A stretch of 37,765 nucleotides of DNA. It comes from Streptomyces apricus (GTDB taxonomy: Bacteria; Actinomycetota; Actinomycetes; Streptomycetales; Streptomycetaceae). This document shows positions 36,378 through 37,765 of this stretch, in pieces (within the stretch, counting starts at the first letter, position 1; each line of letters begins with the position of its first letter). The stretch is from the NCBI RefSeq assembly GCF_008369065.1, contig NZ_VDFC01000043.1, forward strand, positions 275,984 through 313,748, written 5' to 3'. Under the pieces are notes generated by a model, which was not told the DNA's origin, made no database searches, and saw nothing but the letters and a program-made list of their open reading frames with translations. The position numbers and the translations under genes were made by a program.

Positions 36378-37765
36378 GTGTCCGGTATGGGAGTGGAGTT
36401 GGGCGCGCAGGCCGCGCGCTCACGGGCTCTCGCCGTGCTGCGCATCCGCAGCAGGGCGTCGGCCGTCGCCCTGCTGCCCGCGGCCGTCGCCGTCGTCCTG
36501 CTCGTCGGCGGGGCGACCGGGCGCGTCGACGGCCCCGGCTGGGGCGTGGCGCGCGCGGTCGTGACGGGGCTCGCCGTGGTCGTGCTGCTGTGCGCGGCGG
36601 GGGTGCGCACAGCAGCACGACCACGGCGAGCCCCGTCACGACCGCGCGCGGCCCGCCGTGAGCCCCACGGTCGCGGTCGCCGAGGAGTCGGCGCCGGACC
36701 TCTACCGCATGGTGCGGGACCTGGCCGACCGCCTGGAGGTGCCCGCCCCCTCCGCGATAGCGCTCACCCCCGACTGCGACAGCTGGCTGGAGGACCGCAC
36801 CCATCCCGCCCACGGACCGCCCCGCGCGCGCTCCGGGGACGAGATGGAGGGCGGCCGGGGCCTGCCGCCGGCCCACCGCCGCACGCCCGCCGCGCCCGTC
36901 CTGGTCATCGGCTCCCCCTTCATGTGGTGGATGCGGGTCGGCGAGCTGCGCGCCGTGCTGGCACCGGTCGTCGCCGGTACGGGCCCCTCGGCGCATCCCG
37001 ACATAGCCGCGGCCCGGCGCTTCGTACGCGGCCTGGACGCGGCCGTGGCCGTGACCTCGGCGCCCGGGCGCAACCCGCTGGCCCGGCTGGTGCTCGGCGG
37101 GGCCGGCTGGATCACCCGGCTCCTGCTGCGCGGCTGCCGCGGACACGCGGCCGAGATGGAGCGGGGGGTGGCCGCCGCGGCGGCGGAGCGCGCCCAGGCC
37201 GTCGACTACGGCCTGCGGATCGTCGCGCAGGAGCAGGTGGGCCTGGCGTACGCCGGCTGGGACCGGCTGCTGACCAGGGTCGCGCTGCCCGCCTGGCGCA
37301 TGGGGCGCTGGCCCTCCCGGCTGGATGCCGGGGTCGTCGCGGCCCTCACCGAGCTCTCCCGGCGCGACCGGCTGGCCGAGGGCTTCGCCTCCCGGCTCGG
37401 CGAACGCCCCGCCTGCGACCTGCTGGAGGAGCCGGGCGCGATCGACGAGGCGACGTCGCTGCTGGCCGCCCGCCTCTTCCACGGCGGACCCGCCGGGTCC
37501 GGCCCCGACTGGGCGCCGGTCGACTGGGACGAGTACCCGGAGGAGGTGGTCGACCGCAAGTGGCGTACGGACGCGGCGCGGCTGCACCGGGTCCTGGACA
37601 CGCTGGGTGTGTCCCGTACGGCGCAGCCGGGCGCCCCGGACCCGGCGGGCCCGACCCTGTCCCGGGTCCTGGACCACCTGACCACGGCCCCGCACCCGCA
37701 GCCTTCACCGGACCCGCAGGCGCGGGCGAACTCCCAGCCGTCACCGGACCCGCTGGCCGGAGACC
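36378..37765 (+). CDS. Membrane-anchored protein, frame broken, runs off the right edge
   Basis: GTG 36378 has AGGGGGTGA 8 nt upstream. The first part (frame of 36378) has two hydrophobic helices (ASAVALLPAAVAVVLLVGG and VVTGLAVVVLLC). At 36550-36650 a 46-bp perfect inverted repeat interrupts it; from about 36652 the coding sense continues in the next frame (PTVAVAEESAPDLYRMVRDL to the edge). That part has M48-peptidase-like order near its start (YRMVRDLADRLEVPAPSAIALTP) and a later helical domain with WMRVGELRAVLAPVVAG, but the HExxH motif of such peptidases is not seen. Function is unknown. The break is either a real mutation or a fold-back sequencing artefact. No in-frame stop separates the parts. 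Confidence 0.7.
   Translation, partial: MSGMGVELGAQAARSRALAVLRIRSRASAVALLPAAVAVVLLVGGATGRVDGPGWGVARAVVTGLAVVVLLCAAGVRTAARPRRAPSRPRAARREPHGRGRRGVGAGPLPHGAGPGRPPGGARPLRDSAHPRLRQLAGGPHPSRPRTAPRALRGRDGGRPGPAAGPPPHARRARPGHRLPLHVVDAGRRAARRAGTGRRRYGPLGASRHSRGPALRTRPGRGRGRDLGARAQPAGPAGARRGRLDHPAPAARLPRTRGRDGAGGGRRGGGARPGRRLRPADRRAGAGGPGVRRLGPAADQGRAARLAHGALALPAGCRGRRGPHRALPARPAGRGLRLPARRTPRLRPAGGAGRDRRGDVAAGRPPLPRRTRRVRPRLGAGRLGRVPGGGGRPQVAYGRGAAAPGPGHAGCVPYGAAGRPGPGGPDPVPGPGPPDHGPAPAAFTGPAGAGELPAVTGPAGRR
36550..36650. repeat. 46-bp perfect inverted repeat inside a gene
   Basis: Arms 36550-36595 and 36605-36650 are exact reverse complements, with the 9-nt spacer GGCGGGGGT. The left arm is the natural coding sequence of the second membrane helix; the right arm read forward is its mirror and gives unnatural Arg/Ala/Pro codons. 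Confidence 0.95.

Noticed and set aside
36160-37695. A 511-residue minus-strand frame at the right end
   Set aside because: It covers the inverted repeat and mirrors the plus-strand gene, which has better codon use and membrane helices; the frame has no recognisable domain.
1-37765. CRISPR array
   Set aside because: No regular repeat-spacer pattern was seen; the only dense repeat (30783-30956) has 8-bp units at irregular spacing and in both orientations.

Overview
The window is chromosomal DNA of a Streptomyces (or a very close actinomycete). The evidence is the very high GC with G/C-ending codons, several start codons sitting 6-7 nt after a TANNNT -10 box (leaderless transcription), two adjacent SigF-family sigma genes, and a housekeeping set of tRNA-Ser, tadA, upp, SRP RNA, dnaX and purD in one neighbourhood.

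Layout. (1) 3-5719, plus strand: a catabolic operon with a hydantoinase-B/ketone-carboxylase-type subunit (cut by the left edge), an aldehyde dehydrogenase, a meta-cleavage-type alpha/beta hydrolase, a two-domain extradiol dioxygenase and a 3-hydroxybutyrate-dehydrogenase-like SDR; the last two junctions are tight. (2) 5909-7149, minus: a TetR regulator and an Ohr peroxidase, with five copies of a GAACGTTC-type palindrome. (3) 7599-11672, plus: a class I terpene cyclase followed by two cytochrome P450s, a small terpenoid pathway. (4) 11732-14705: an alpha/beta hydrolase and an NADPH:quinone-type oxidoreductase (minus), divergent from a TetR gene across two similar operators. (5) 14404-18494, minus: marR, a 14-TM MFS exporter carrying three cytoplasmic transthyretin-like repeats, and a YceI protein with one such repeat. 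(6) 18859-26208: conserved core with a small membrane protein, sigN/sigF-type genes, a Dabb protein, tRNA-Ser(CGA), tadA and its partner, upp, a LytR-C protein and small hypotheticals. (7) About 26.8-32.6 kb: a compact integrative element with a DUF6251-like membrane protein, a PP-loop/PAPS-reductase-like protein, a primase-polymerase, a zinc-finger-like protein, a DUF3631 ATPase, an iteron-rich putative origin, an excisionase and a tyrosine integrase, abutting tRNA-Ser(GGA). No transfer (FtsK/TraB-like) gene is visible. (8) 32821-37765, plus: SRP RNA, dnaX (apparently lacking its middle and frame-shifted), purD, and a membrane protein whose frame is broken at a 46-bp perfect inverted repeat, running off the right edge.

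The most unusual points are the transferless element with its dense GGTAGCGG/CCGCTACC array, the MFS-transthyretin-like fusion paired with a YceI protein carrying the same module, the GAACGTTC operator set, the apparently damaged dnaX, and the 46-bp inverted repeat inside a gene. The last two may be assembly or sequencing artefacts, which the sequence alone cannot decide.
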